The notes under the pieces: model-generated
The model's input: only the letters and a program-made list of their open reading frames with translations
Told to the model about the DNA's origin: nothing
The model's database searches: none
In this document: positions 15,963 through 21,491 of the stretch, one piece after another
Position numbering within the stretch: the stretch's first letter is position 1
Layout: every line of letters starts with the position of its first letter
Program-made: the position numbers and the translations under genes
IMG/VR virus record: IMGVR_UViG_3300032213_002816
Location: 1-21,491 of that record
Length of the DNA: 21,491 nucleotides
DNA from: a virus
Direction: 5' to 3' (one strand)

Positions 15963-16868
15963 ATGTTTGAACACAGTTACGACCCTTGGAAATGGAATGT
16001 CAAAGAAGAATTAAAAGAAGACCAACTTTTTGCTAATTTTTCACACGCAGTAATTCAAAGGATTTCTAAAGATGATTTGAATGTTGTTAAGAGCTATAAA
16101 GGAATTCCAGGTTTAAAAGAAAACTTCCATATGCGTTCTACTAATAATGGTAACCGAGAGTTTTCTAAACTTTGGCCTTGGCTTAATCAACAAATAAACA
16201 GTGGAGTCTATAACAAGTATATGACCACTAAAGACTTTCTTAGTGATGAATATATTGAAATCTTAGAAAACTACATTGACAGATACATTCTTCCATATTG
16301 CAAAAAAGTTAATTTAAAAAAATATGTTGAACCAATTGTTGAAGAACCAATTGTTGAAGAACCAATTGTTGAAGAAGTAATAATTGAAAAGCCCATAGTT
16401 GAAAAACATAAATCAAATGCTGGTAGACCAAAAGGTAGCAAGAACAAAAAACAAGCAAAAGAAATGTTTATGCCAACTTATAGAATTGGTACTATTGATG
16501 GAAACGTAGATATTGATTCTTTTATTAAAGCTATTGCTGACTTAGTGTGGAGAAAAGAAGGACAAATAGATTCTTTCTATATTCATAATCTTGTTCTTAG
16601 TGATTCACATAAAAAGTATATCAACTATCTTTTTATGAAAAACCAATCTACATTAGAAAATAAATATTGGAAAATAGTTAAAAAAGGTAAAGCAAACATT
16701 CTTATGCCAAAAATGAGAAGGTCTGGTTATTATGGATGTGCACAAGGTAAGTATGATTTATTTGGACTTACATATATTTCTGAAATGTCTAATATTTCAA
16801 AAGATACTTTATTCTATAGACTAAAACATATGAGTATCAAAGTAGCAACAAAAAACCCTGGTGAATAA
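15963..16868 (+). CDS. AT-hook / HTH DNA-binding protein, unknown role
   Basis: This 301-residue protein starts at ATG 15963, preceded by AAAGGA at 15948-15953 (9-nt spacing). An in-frame TTG at 15945 would precede that site and is less likely. The N-terminal ~110 residues form an unknown helical domain rich in Trp, Asn and charged residues. Residues ~122-147 are a Pro-Ile-Val-Glu-Glu repeat linker, followed by an AT-hook (GRPKGSKNKK, from Gly154). A C-terminal domain ends in an HTH-like segment (YDLFGLTYISEMSNISKDTLFYRLKHMSIKVA region), the type seen in phage DNA-binding proteins and next to HNH/AP2 proteins. No nuclease or polymerase motif is seen. The iteron array directly upstream makes this product the prime candidate to bind it, as an origin-binding, partition or autoregulatory protein. 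That link is inference. Confidence 0.65.
   Translation: MFEHSYDPWKWNVKEELKEDQLFANFSHAVIQRISKDDLNVVKSYKGIPGLKENFHMRSTNNGNREFSKLWPWLNQQINSGVYNKYMTTKDFLSDEYIEILENYIDRYILPYCKKVNLKKYVEPIVEEPIVEEPIVEEVIIEKPIVEKHKSNAGRPKGSKNKKQAKEMFMPTYRIGTIDGNVDIDSFIKAIADLVWRKEGQIDSFYIHNLVLSDSHKKYINYLFMKNQSTLENKYWKIVKKGKANILMPKMRRSGYYGCAQGKYDLFGLTYISEMSNISKDTLFYRLKHMSIKVATKNPGE
16329..16373 (+). repeat. Three perfect 15-bp tandem repeats (Pro-Ile-Val-Glu-Glu linker)
   Basis: GAACCAATTGTTGAA occurs three times in tandem without mismatch, then decays into related units encoding EVIIEKPIVEK. The unit length is a multiple of three, so copy-number change keeps the frame and alters only the linker between the N-terminal domain and the AT-hook. 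Confidence 0.9.
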
Positions 16869-16878
16869 CCAGGGTTTT
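16852..16878. terminator. Bidirectional rho-independent terminator between convergent genes
   Basis: A 10-bp perfect stem (16852-16861 with 16869-16878) has a 7-nt loop containing the upstream gene's stop codon. A pyrimidine tract (TTTTCTTCTT) follows on the + strand and a T-run on the - strand. It serves both the rightward AT-hook gene and the leftward gene that ends at 16894. Confidence 0.85.
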
Positions 16879-16893
16879 CTTCTTATTAAAGCT

Positions 16894-17331
16894 TTACCTT
16901 ACTGTGACATTAAATATTATTGAATGGCCAGCAGTTGACATTAAAACGAACTTCTTTTCATCGTAATCATAATACAAATGATTTTCGTTACCATCAGGAT
17001 TTTGATTATAAGCCAACTGAGTTAAACCAAAACCAAATGATAAGTCAATGCATTCTTCTGACGCAATATTTTCCATAAACTCAATAAAATACTTTCCACT
17101 ATTATATTTTTTAACAATGAAAAACTTCTTGTTGGAGTTATTGAAATATAAAACCATATGTACTCTTTCATAGCTAACCTTTGAAATAGCAAATATATCA
17201 CCAATAACATTGTATCTACCAAATACTCTTAAGCTTGTAGCCTGAGTATGATTAGGGTCATTACATATTTCAATTAAGTTGTCTAAGGAAATATAAAGTT
17301 CCTTGGACATAATATCGTTAACATTACTCAT
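16894..17331 (-). CDS. Conserved-looking hypothetical protein, divergent from the regulator operon
   Basis: This leftward gene encodes 145 residues. The start is set at the ATG at 17329-17331 because GAGGT lies 7 nt upstream and a promoter-like TATAAT precedes it. The frame stays open for 70 more codons upstream, but that extension would run through the divergent promoter and into the opposite gene, and its residues look like random AT-rich translation. The product has alternating polar/hydrophobic strands (FIVKKYNSGKYFIEFMENI; HLYYDYDEKKFVLMSTAG; IIFNVTV), suggesting a small beta or alpha-beta protein. It has no transmembrane segment and no recognised family. Its head-to-head arrangement with a repressor/sigma operon is typical of an early or lysogeny-type switch, so a regulatory or anti-host role is possible but not shown. 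Confidence 0.66.
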   Translation of the reverse strand: MSNVNDIMSKELYISLDNLIEICNDPNHTQATSLRVFGRYNVIGDIFAISKVSYERVHMVLYFNNSNKKFFIVKKYNSGKYFIEFMENIASEECIDLSFGFGLTQLAYNQNPDGNENHLYYDYDEKKFVLMSTAGHSIIFNVTVR

Positions 17332-17343
17332 TTCATAAACCTC

Positions 17344-17379
17344 ACCTATATTATAACCTATACCTACATAAATACGCAA
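17344..17379 (-). promoter_or_regulatory. Leftward sigma70-type promoter
   Basis: Read leftward, TATAAT lies at 17355-17350 with TTGCGT 18 nt upstream (about 17379-17374). The expected start is about 7 nt past the -10, at or just before the GAGGT ribosome binding site, so the leader would be only about a dozen bases. GGTATA-like motifs are repeated within and around this promoter and could be operator half-sites. Confidence 0.55.
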
Positions 17380-17403
17380 TATACCTGCAAAAAATATACA
17401 TTT

Positions 17404-17423
17404 ATATGTTATAATAAACATAT
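17404..17423. promoter_or_regulatory. Rightward -10 box in a 20-bp palindrome; leaderless start
   Basis: TATAAT at 17410-17415 ends only 6 nt before the ATG at 17422, so transcription should start at or next to the A of ATG, giving a leaderless mRNA as for lambda cI from PRM. No Shine-Dalgarno site is present. The -10 box lies inside a perfect inverted repeat, ATATGTT (17404-17410) and AACATAT (17417-17423), with a 6-bp spacer. A protein bound here would block both -10 recognition and initiation. The -35 region is poor, which hints at activation or at a special sigma factor. Confidence 0.6.
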
Positions 17424-17652
17424 GGACGAAGAAGACGATTTTATTGAGATTGCTGAAGAGGGTGTTATTCCTTATTTGAGAATCTATATCTCTGTAGGTA
17501 AACAAAACCACGACATGCTTGAAATACATGAGATATTGCAAGTTTTAACGCAAGATGGAAAATCACCATCAGAAAACATTAAAGAAATGATGGACAACGG
17601 AATGGTTAATATTTACGCCACATCTTTTAACCAGGTAGTAAAAGTACTATGA
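17422..17652 (+). CDS. Small acidic protein, first gene of the regulator operon
   Basis: This 76-residue protein is very acidic at its N-terminus (MDEEDDFIEIAEE), with a strand-like middle (YLRIYISVG) and a predicted helix (LEIHEILQVL, then SENIKEMMDNG). No family is recognised. It has no ribosome binding site: the ATG sits 6 nt from a TATAAT box, so the mRNA is probably leaderless. Its stop overlaps the next start (ATGA), so translation of the XRE regulator is coupled to it. A DNA-mimic, antirepressor or cofactor role for the downstream regulators is conceivable from its charge and position, but nothing in the sequence proves it. Confidence 0.6.
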   Translation: MDEEDDFIEIAEEGVIPYLRIYISVGKQNHDMLEIHEILQVLTQDGKSPSENIKEMMDNGMVNIYATSFNQVVKVL

Positions 17653-17861
17653 AGAGAAAAGATTTATTAATCACAGAACTTACTCAAATGGAAATAGCAG
17701 AAAGGGTAGGTGTCGCTCAACCATTAATAAGTAGATGGTTCTCTGGTAAATGTATGCCAAGACCAGAAACCATTAAAAGAATCGCTACTGCATTGAATAT
17801 CGAAGAACGAGAATTACTACTATATCTATATGACAAGCATCAAAACCTGGCAAGATTATAA
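17649..17861 (+). CDS. XRE (Cro/C1)-type HTH transcriptional regulator
   Basis: This 70-residue protein consists of little more than one Cro/C1-type helix-turn-helix: LTQMEIAERVGVAQPLISRWF (helix 2, turn, recognition helix with the S-R-W-x-S-G-K ending), then PRPETIKRIATALNI. There is no dimerisation or cleavage domain, so it is Cro-like in size. It overlaps the upstream gene by 4 nt (ATGA) and the sigma gene by 32 nt, so all three belong to one operon. It probably binds the palindromic site at 17404-17423 or the GGTATA-type repeats in the divergent promoter region. This assignment to a target is inference. The HTH call itself is firm. Confidence 0.85.
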   Translation: MKRKDLLITELTQMEIAERVGVAQPLISRWFSGKCMPRPETIKRIATALNIEERELLLYLYDKHQNLARL

Positions 17862-18606
17862 ATACTCTAGGAAGTTAAATCCTGGATATCCTAATCTTGC
17901 TCAGGATAGGTTTTTGCATTCACAATTAGAAACAAGACATAGACAAAAAGCACTCGATGAAATAATAAACATAAATATGTCTCAAGTTAACAAACTATGC
18001 AAACAATATTCCTGGTGTAATATTGACTTTGAAGATTTACAACAATATGCAATAGAAGGAATTATAGCTGCAGCAGATAACTATAAACCTGATAGTGGAA
18101 ATAAGTTTAGTACACTAGCTTATCATTACATTTTAGGACGTATTAGAAGAGCTATAGAACAATACAATCACCTTATTAAAATCCCAGCTCATATAAATCT
18201 TGCTAAACTAAGAATAAACCACCTTGACTTAGAAAAAGAAATACTAGATGAAGAGTTATTACCATTAGTAACAGAAAAATATTCCCTATATACTTTACGC
18301 CAAGCAATAATAGCCAAGAATATTAAAATACAAGAGTTCGACCCAACTTATGATGTTGATGTAGAGTTTGTCCAAGATGAAACAATAGAGATAAACATTT
18401 CTATTAATCAAATACTTTCCACACTTAGACCTATTGATATTAAATGCATAGAGTTATATTTTGGCCTTAATGGAAACAAATCACATTTTTATAAAGAAAT
18501 AGATAAGATGCTTGAAATAGACTCAGAAGGCATAATCAAAAGAGCACTAGTAAAACTATCAAATATTAGTGGAATTGAATCGTTTTTGGAATACTTAAAG
18601 AAATGA
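17830..18606 (+). CDS. Phage-encoded sigma70-family sigma factor
   Basis: This 258-residue protein has the sigma70 layout. Region 2 covers about residues 40-112, with IDFEDLQQYAIEGIIAAADNYKP (regions 2.1-2.2), then GNKFSTLAYHYILGRIRRAIE (regions 2.3-2.4, matching the bacterial G-x-x-F-S-T-Y-A...I-R-x-A-I pattern). A region 3.0-like IKIPAHINLAKLRI follows at 116-129. A shorter, diverged region 4 lies at about 193-250 (LSTLRPIDIKCIELYFGLNG, then a helix pair ending RALVKLSNI). Region 1.1 is absent, as usual for alternative and phage sigmas. It overlaps the XRE gene by 32 nt, has only a weak ribosome binding site (coupled translation) and overlaps terS by 4 nt. It probably directs host RNA polymerase to late promoters, standing where ArpU/RinA-type late activators lie in other phages. 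Confidence 0.84.
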   Translation: MTSIKTWQDYKYSRKLNPGYPNLAQDRFLHSQLETRHRQKALDEIININMSQVNKLCKQYSWCNIDFEDLQQYAIEGIIAAADNYKPDSGNKFSTLAYHYILGRIRRAIEQYNHLIKIPAHINLAKLRINHLDLEKEILDEELLPLVTEKYSLYTLRQAIIAKNIKIQEFDPTYDVDVEFVQDETIEINISINQILSTLRPIDIKCIELYFGLNGNKSHFYKEIDKMLEIDSEGIIKRALVKLSNISGIESFLEYLKK

Positions 18607-19034
18607 GCATTAATCAACAAAAACAGATAAGTGACAAGGAATCTGAATGTGTAGCTTTGTTGATAGCTGGAAAAACTATTACAGAAGTTTCTAGAATTAC
18701 CAATACTGCTAAGAGTACAGTTTCTAGATATAAAGATAATTTGATTGATGGTAAATATGATACCCAATTGACTAAAGTTCAAAATAATATGGGTGAGATT
18801 ATAGCAAATAGTCTTCTTGTTCATTTAGAAGCCATGAATACTATAGCAAGAGTAGCAACAGATGAAAATTACATCCAACAACAAGATGCAAAATCCATTG
18901 GAGAACTACATAACCAACTTAGAGCTTGGTCAATGGACATTCTCACGGCAGGAAGCAACCTCAAGAGCACAGTTTCTTCCGAATCAGAACCAGAACTCAT
19001 TGAAGCCTATATCGAGCCAGAAGATAAAGTTTAA
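18603..19034 (+). CDS. terS: Terminase small subunit
   Basis: This 143-residue protein lies directly before the large terminase and overlaps the sigma gene by 4 nt (ATGA). The N-terminal ~50 residues hold a helix-turn-helix (DKESECVALLIAGKTITEVSR, then NTAKSTVSRYKDNL), as in small terminases that recognise the packaging site. The middle (residues ~55-110) is helical, including ANSLLVHLEAMNTIARVAT and SIGELHNQLRAWSMDIL, suited to ring oligomerisation. The acidic tail (SESEPELIEAYIEPEDKV) is of the kind that contacts TerL. The last ~170 bases overlap the possible 5' end of terL in another frame and use more C/G third positions than the rest of the phage. The call comes from HTH plus helical architecture and position. 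Confidence 0.8.
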   Translation: MSINQQKQISDKESECVALLIAGKTITEVSRITNTAKSTVSRYKDNLIDGKYDTQLTKVQNNMGEIIANSLLVHLEAMNTIARVATDENYIQQQDAKSIGELHNQLRAWSMDILTAGSNLKSTVSSESEPELIEAYIEPEDKV

Positions 19035-20340
19035 AAATAAATATATTGAGTTTTTATATCAAACAAGCCCAAGAGCTTTCAAATTTAACTACAAACATAT
19101 AGAACTATTATCTGAAGTTTTATTAAAAGTATTCAATGGAGAAATTAAAAGATTAATTATAACGATGCCGCCTAGACATGCAAAGAGCGAAACAGTAACA
19201 ATGAGATTTGCCGCTTTTTGGATGCAATATAAAGATAATCAAAATGTTCTTGTTGCTGGCTATAATCAAAATATTGGACGCAGATTTTCAAGACGTACTA
19301 GAAATATATTGATGGAAAGAACAGGTTTAAATAATAACCATCAATCTATCGATGAATGGTCTACTCCAAACAACTCAACTTATTATGTCGGTTCAGTAAA
19401 TAATTCTCGCACAGGTATCGGATTTAACTTAATATTACTTGATGATATGATTAAGAGTCGAGAGGAAGCTAATAGTCCTCTAATACGTCAAAGATTGGAA
19501 GAATTTTATAGTGAGGACCTGTATTCTAGGCTTGAACCTAATGGCACCTTAATAATTACACAAACAAGATGGCACGAAAATGATGTAGTCGCTTATGCAA
19601 TGTCTAAAGAACCTGAAGGCTGGACAGTGATTAATTTACCAGCTTTAGCAGAAGATGAAAACGATATATTAGGAAGAAAGATTGACGAACCACTATGGCC
19701 AGAACGTTATAATCAGGAAACATTATTTGGGATTCGTAGTGTTCTTGGAGACTATTCCTTTCAAGCTCTCTACCAAGGCCGACCTACTTCAAGAGATGGT
19801 GACTTTTTTAAACCAAACAACATCAGCATTAAAAACATTCCTGAAAAAATTATTAGAAAAGTACGAGCTTATGATGTGGCCAATTCGCAAGGAAAAGGCG
19901 ATTATACTGTGTCGGCCTTACTTGGAATTGATGATAAAGAACATTATTGGATTCTTGATTTATGGCGAGCTCAATTAGGAACCAAAGAACGTGATGAAAA
20001 AATACTTGAAACAGCAATTAAAGATGGTCAGGATGTTAAAATAATTCTTCCCAATGACCCTGCAGCCGGGAAGAGTATGACATTTTACTGGACAAAACTT
20101 CTTGCAGGTTTTAATGTTGTTTTTGAGAGGCCTACTAACTCTAAAGAATCAAGGGCAACGGCATTTAGTGTGCAGGTAAATAATGGAAATGTTTCTATGA
20201 TGCAAGGAAATTGGAATTATGATATGATAAATGAGTTAAGGTCGTTTCCAAGTTCTAAACATGATGACCAAATAGATGCGCTAAGTTCTGGTTTCAATGA
20301 CTTAGCAATTAAAATCACAAGAAAGTTCCGTGCAATATAA
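18862..20340 (+). CDS. terL: Terminase large subunit (ATPase-nuclease)
   Basis: This is the packaging motor: ATPase plus headful/cos nuclease. Numbered from ATG 18862 (492 residues), it has a Walker A-like PPRHAKSE (103-110), Walker B ILLDD (191-195) followed by MIKSREEA, and the coupling segment TQTRWHEND (233-241). The RNase H-like nuclease acids are Asp338 (AYDVANSQGKGDYT), Asp399 (LPNDPAAGKS) and the HDDQIDALS cluster (467-475). The start is uncertain. ATG 18862 (weak AAGAG 9 nt upstream) and ATG 18886 both lie deep inside terS, and there is no ATG between terS and the conserved region. Non-AUG initiation near 19024-19047 or coupling by frameshift from terS are alternatives; a start there gives about 430-440 residues, closer to relatives. 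Function is certain; the N-terminus is not. Confidence 0.93.
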   Translation: MKITSNNKMQNPLENYITNLELGQWTFSRQEATSRAQFLPNQNQNSLKPISSQKIKFKNKYIEFLYQTSPRAFKFNYKHIELLSEVLLKVFNGEIKRLIITMPPRHAKSETVTMRFAAFWMQYKDNQNVLVAGYNQNIGRRFSRRTRNILMERTGLNNNHQSIDEWSTPNNSTYYVGSVNNSRTGIGFNLILLDDMIKSREEANSPLIRQRLEEFYSEDLYSRLEPNGTLIITQTRWHENDVVAYAMSKEPEGWTVINLPALAEDENDILGRKIDEPLWPERYNQETLFGIRSVLGDYSFQALYQGRPTSRDGDFFKPNNISIKNIPEKIIRKVRAYDVANSQGKGDYTVSALLGIDDKEHYWILDLWRAQLGTKERDEKILETAIKDGQDVKIILPNDPAAGKSMTFYWTKLLAGFNVVFERPTNSKESRATAFSVQVNNGNVSMMQGNWNYDMINELRSFPSSKHDDQIDALSSGFNDLAIKITRKFRAI

Positions 20341-20798
20341 TGTCAAGACCAATTCAAAATGTAGAATCATTTATGTCAAAAGTTTCCATTGATTCAGAAA
20401 CTAATTGTTGGAACTGGCAAGGATATGTAGAGCCAAATGGTTATGGACATTCTACATATAAAAACAAAACGATTAGAGCTCACAGATTAAGTTATTTTTT
20501 ATTTAAAGACAATACAAATCCAAGTTTAGTCATTTGTCATTCTTGTGATAATCGAAAGTGCTGCAATCCTGACCATTTAAGAGAAGATACTAAAAAATCA
20601 AATTCTATTGATATGGTAAATGCTGGTAATCAAATGAACCAAAAATTATCAGTAGAGCAAGTAATAGAGATTAAAAAAAGATTGATTAATTGGTATCCAG
20701 GTTTAAACACTCAATTGGCTGAAGAATATGGTGTTAATAATAGAACAATATCTGCAATAAAAACAGGTAGGTCTTGGTCTCATATTCTAATACCGTAA
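20340..20798 (+). CDS. HNH endonuclease with C-terminal HTH
   Basis: This 152-residue protein starts at an ATG overlapping the terL stop (taATG). It has the HNH_3-type core: CWNWQGYVEPNGYGH at the N-terminus, then RAHRLSYFL with the catalytic His, and VICHSCDNRKCCNPDHL giving the Asn/His and zinc-binding Cys residues. The C-terminal ~50 residues (KLSVEQVIEIKKRL, then LAEEYGVNNRTISAIKTGRSW) form the small HTH common on free-standing phage homing nucleases. HNH proteins next to terminase can also stimulate TerL cleavage during packaging, as shown for HK97-like phages. Here the HTH tail and the position between terL and portal fit either a homing endonuclease or a packaging factor. Domain assignment is firm; role is open. 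Confidence 0.9.
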   Translation: MSRPIQNVESFMSKVSIDSETNCWNWQGYVEPNGYGHSTYKNKTIRAHRLSYFLFKDNTNPSLVICHSCDNRKCCNPDHLREDTKKSNSIDMVNAGNQMNQKLSVEQVIEIKKRLINWYPGLNTQLAEEYGVNNRTISAIKTGRSWSHILIP

Positions 20799-20835
20799 AA
20801 ATATAATAGATTAATATCAAGGATTTAAAAACATA

Positions 20836-21491
20836 ATGGGCATATTTGATTTTCTAAGACCAACACAAAAGAGTCAGCCAATAGCAACAATTAACCAGAA
20901 CTTACCTCTTCCGCAAACGATGAGAGGGGCTAACTATCTCTCAGGCATAGGACTTCAAGATTTATTTGCTAACCTCTCCAGAAGATTACCAAATACTAAT
21001 AAAGACTGGCAAAATATAGCTGGCGACTTGATGCTTAATTCTATCGTAGCAATAAGTTTAGACTATTATATCAGAGGTTTTAGTCAAGCGCTTCCAATGG
21101 TTTATAGATTAGTTGAGGGAAGTGATACAGAATATGAAAAATATCCTCAACACCCTATGATTGCCCTTATTTCTAATCCTCAATATCAATTAGCTCCGAC
21201 ACGTTTCTGGAGCAATTGTATTATTGATTACAAGATTTACGGCAATGTTTATATCCGAAAGATTAGAAAATCAAAAGGCGGTCCAGTTATAGGATTGCAG
21301 TTTTTACCATCTCAACAATGTCAGCCTGTTGGAGATAATATAAATCCTATTACCCACTATAACTATGTTGTTGACGGTACACCTTATGCAGTTGAACCAG
21401 AAGATATTATTCACATCGCCTACGGTCGTGACCCAGTTGACTATAGACTAGGACGTTCACCTTTAATGTCCACACTAAGAGAAATAGCAAC
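20836..21491 (+). CDS. Portal protein (3' partial)
   Basis: The frame is open from ATG 20836 to the right edge, 218 codons visible. AAGGA at 20819-20823 lies 12 nt upstream, a rather long spacing. It opens with MGIFDFLRP, typical of HK97-family portals. It then shows a helical segment with SIVAISLDYYIRGFSQALPMVYRL, FWSNCIIDYKIYGNVYIRKIR (the Y-G-N-x-Y-x-x-x-x-R motif of portals), a LQFLPSQQCQPV strand, and VEPEDIIHIAYGRDPVDYRLGRSPL (matching the family's I-x-H-x-x-x...D-x-x-x-G-x-S-P-L signature). The product forms the 12-subunit ring at the capsid vertex through which TerL pumps DNA. Its place after terL and an HNH gene is the standard order. The rest, and the expected protease and capsid genes, lie outside the window. 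Confidence 0.92.
   Translation, partial: MGIFDFLRPTQKSQPIATINQNLPLPQTMRGANYLSGIGLQDLFANLSRRLPNTNKDWQNIAGDLMLNSIVAISLDYYIRGFSQALPMVYRLVEGSDTEYEKYPQHPMIALISNPQYQLAPTRFWSNCIIDYKIYGNVYIRKIRKSKGGPVIGLQFLPSQQCQPVGDNINPITHYNYVVDGTPYAVEPEDIIHIAYGRDPVDYRLGRSPLMSTLREIA

Noticed and set aside
17332-17541. 70-residue N-terminal extension of the leftward gene at 16894-17331
   Set aside because: It would cross the divergent promoter region and the start of the opposite gene, its composition looks random, and GAGGT sits correctly before the ATG at 17331.
18489-18824. 111-residue leftward ORF across sigma and terS
   Set aside because: Hydrophobic-looking antisense translation of two recognised genes; no ribosome binding site.
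19682-19978. 98-residue rightward ORF within terL
   Set aside because: Lies in another frame inside the nuclease domain of TerL and shows no family features.
1-21491. tRNA or rRNA genes, insertion sequences, integrase and attachment sites
   Set aside because: No cloverleaf-like sequence, transposase or recombinase motif, or terminal inverted repeat of an insertion sequence was seen by eye. A tRNAscan-SE run would be needed to exclude tRNAs formally.

Overview
The window is a stretch of a tailed double-stranded DNA phage genome (Caudoviricetes), most likely a long, non-contractile (siphovirus-type) particle. Evidence is a neck and tail cassette in conserved order (HK97-gp10-like neck protein, DUF3168-like tail terminator, tail tube protein, frameshifted tail-assembly chaperone, tape measure, tail hub), no sheath gene, and an HK97-type terminase/HNH/portal block. 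Base composition is strongly AT-rich (about one third G+C by eye). Clear AGGA/GGAG ribosome binding sites and sigma70-like promoter boxes argue against Bacteroidota-type signals, but the host cannot be named from the sequence.

Layout. Positions 1-4213: two large rightward adhesin-like genes, a LamG-repeat protein cut by the left edge and an 823-residue modular repeat protein. Positions 4213-14691: neck and tail genes packed tightly, many with stop/start overlaps (taATG), including a textbook -1 programmed frameshift in the tail chaperone (slippery heptamer at 5938-5944, 6-nt spacer, long hairpin at 5951-6007). Positions 14758-15330: a cysteine peptidase-like lysin, followed by a bidirectional terminator. 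Positions 15400-17420: accessory/regulatory island with a small leftward ORF, an array of 22-bp iterons, an AT-hook DNA-binding protein, and a leftward unknown gene. Positions 17404-18606: a divergent promoter and an apparently leaderless operon encoding a small acidic protein, an XRE-type HTH protein and a phage-encoded sigma factor. Positions 18603-21491: this operon runs directly into small terminase, large terminase, HNH endonuclease and portal (cut by the right edge).

How it works together (inference). The XRE repressor/sigma unit sits just before terS, where Gram-positive phages often carry late-gene activators (ArpU/RinA type), so it probably controls the switch to packaging and structural gene expression. 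The protease and capsid genes expected after portal are absent. Because the left edge enters structural genes, the head module probably lies beyond the right edge and, on a circular map, joins the left edge.

The parts most worth following up are the 22-bp iteron array bounded by inverted copies together with the AT-hook/HTH gene it precedes; the leaderless divergent promoter with a palindrome over its -10 box; the sigma-factor/terminase operon; and the unusual terS/terL overlap.
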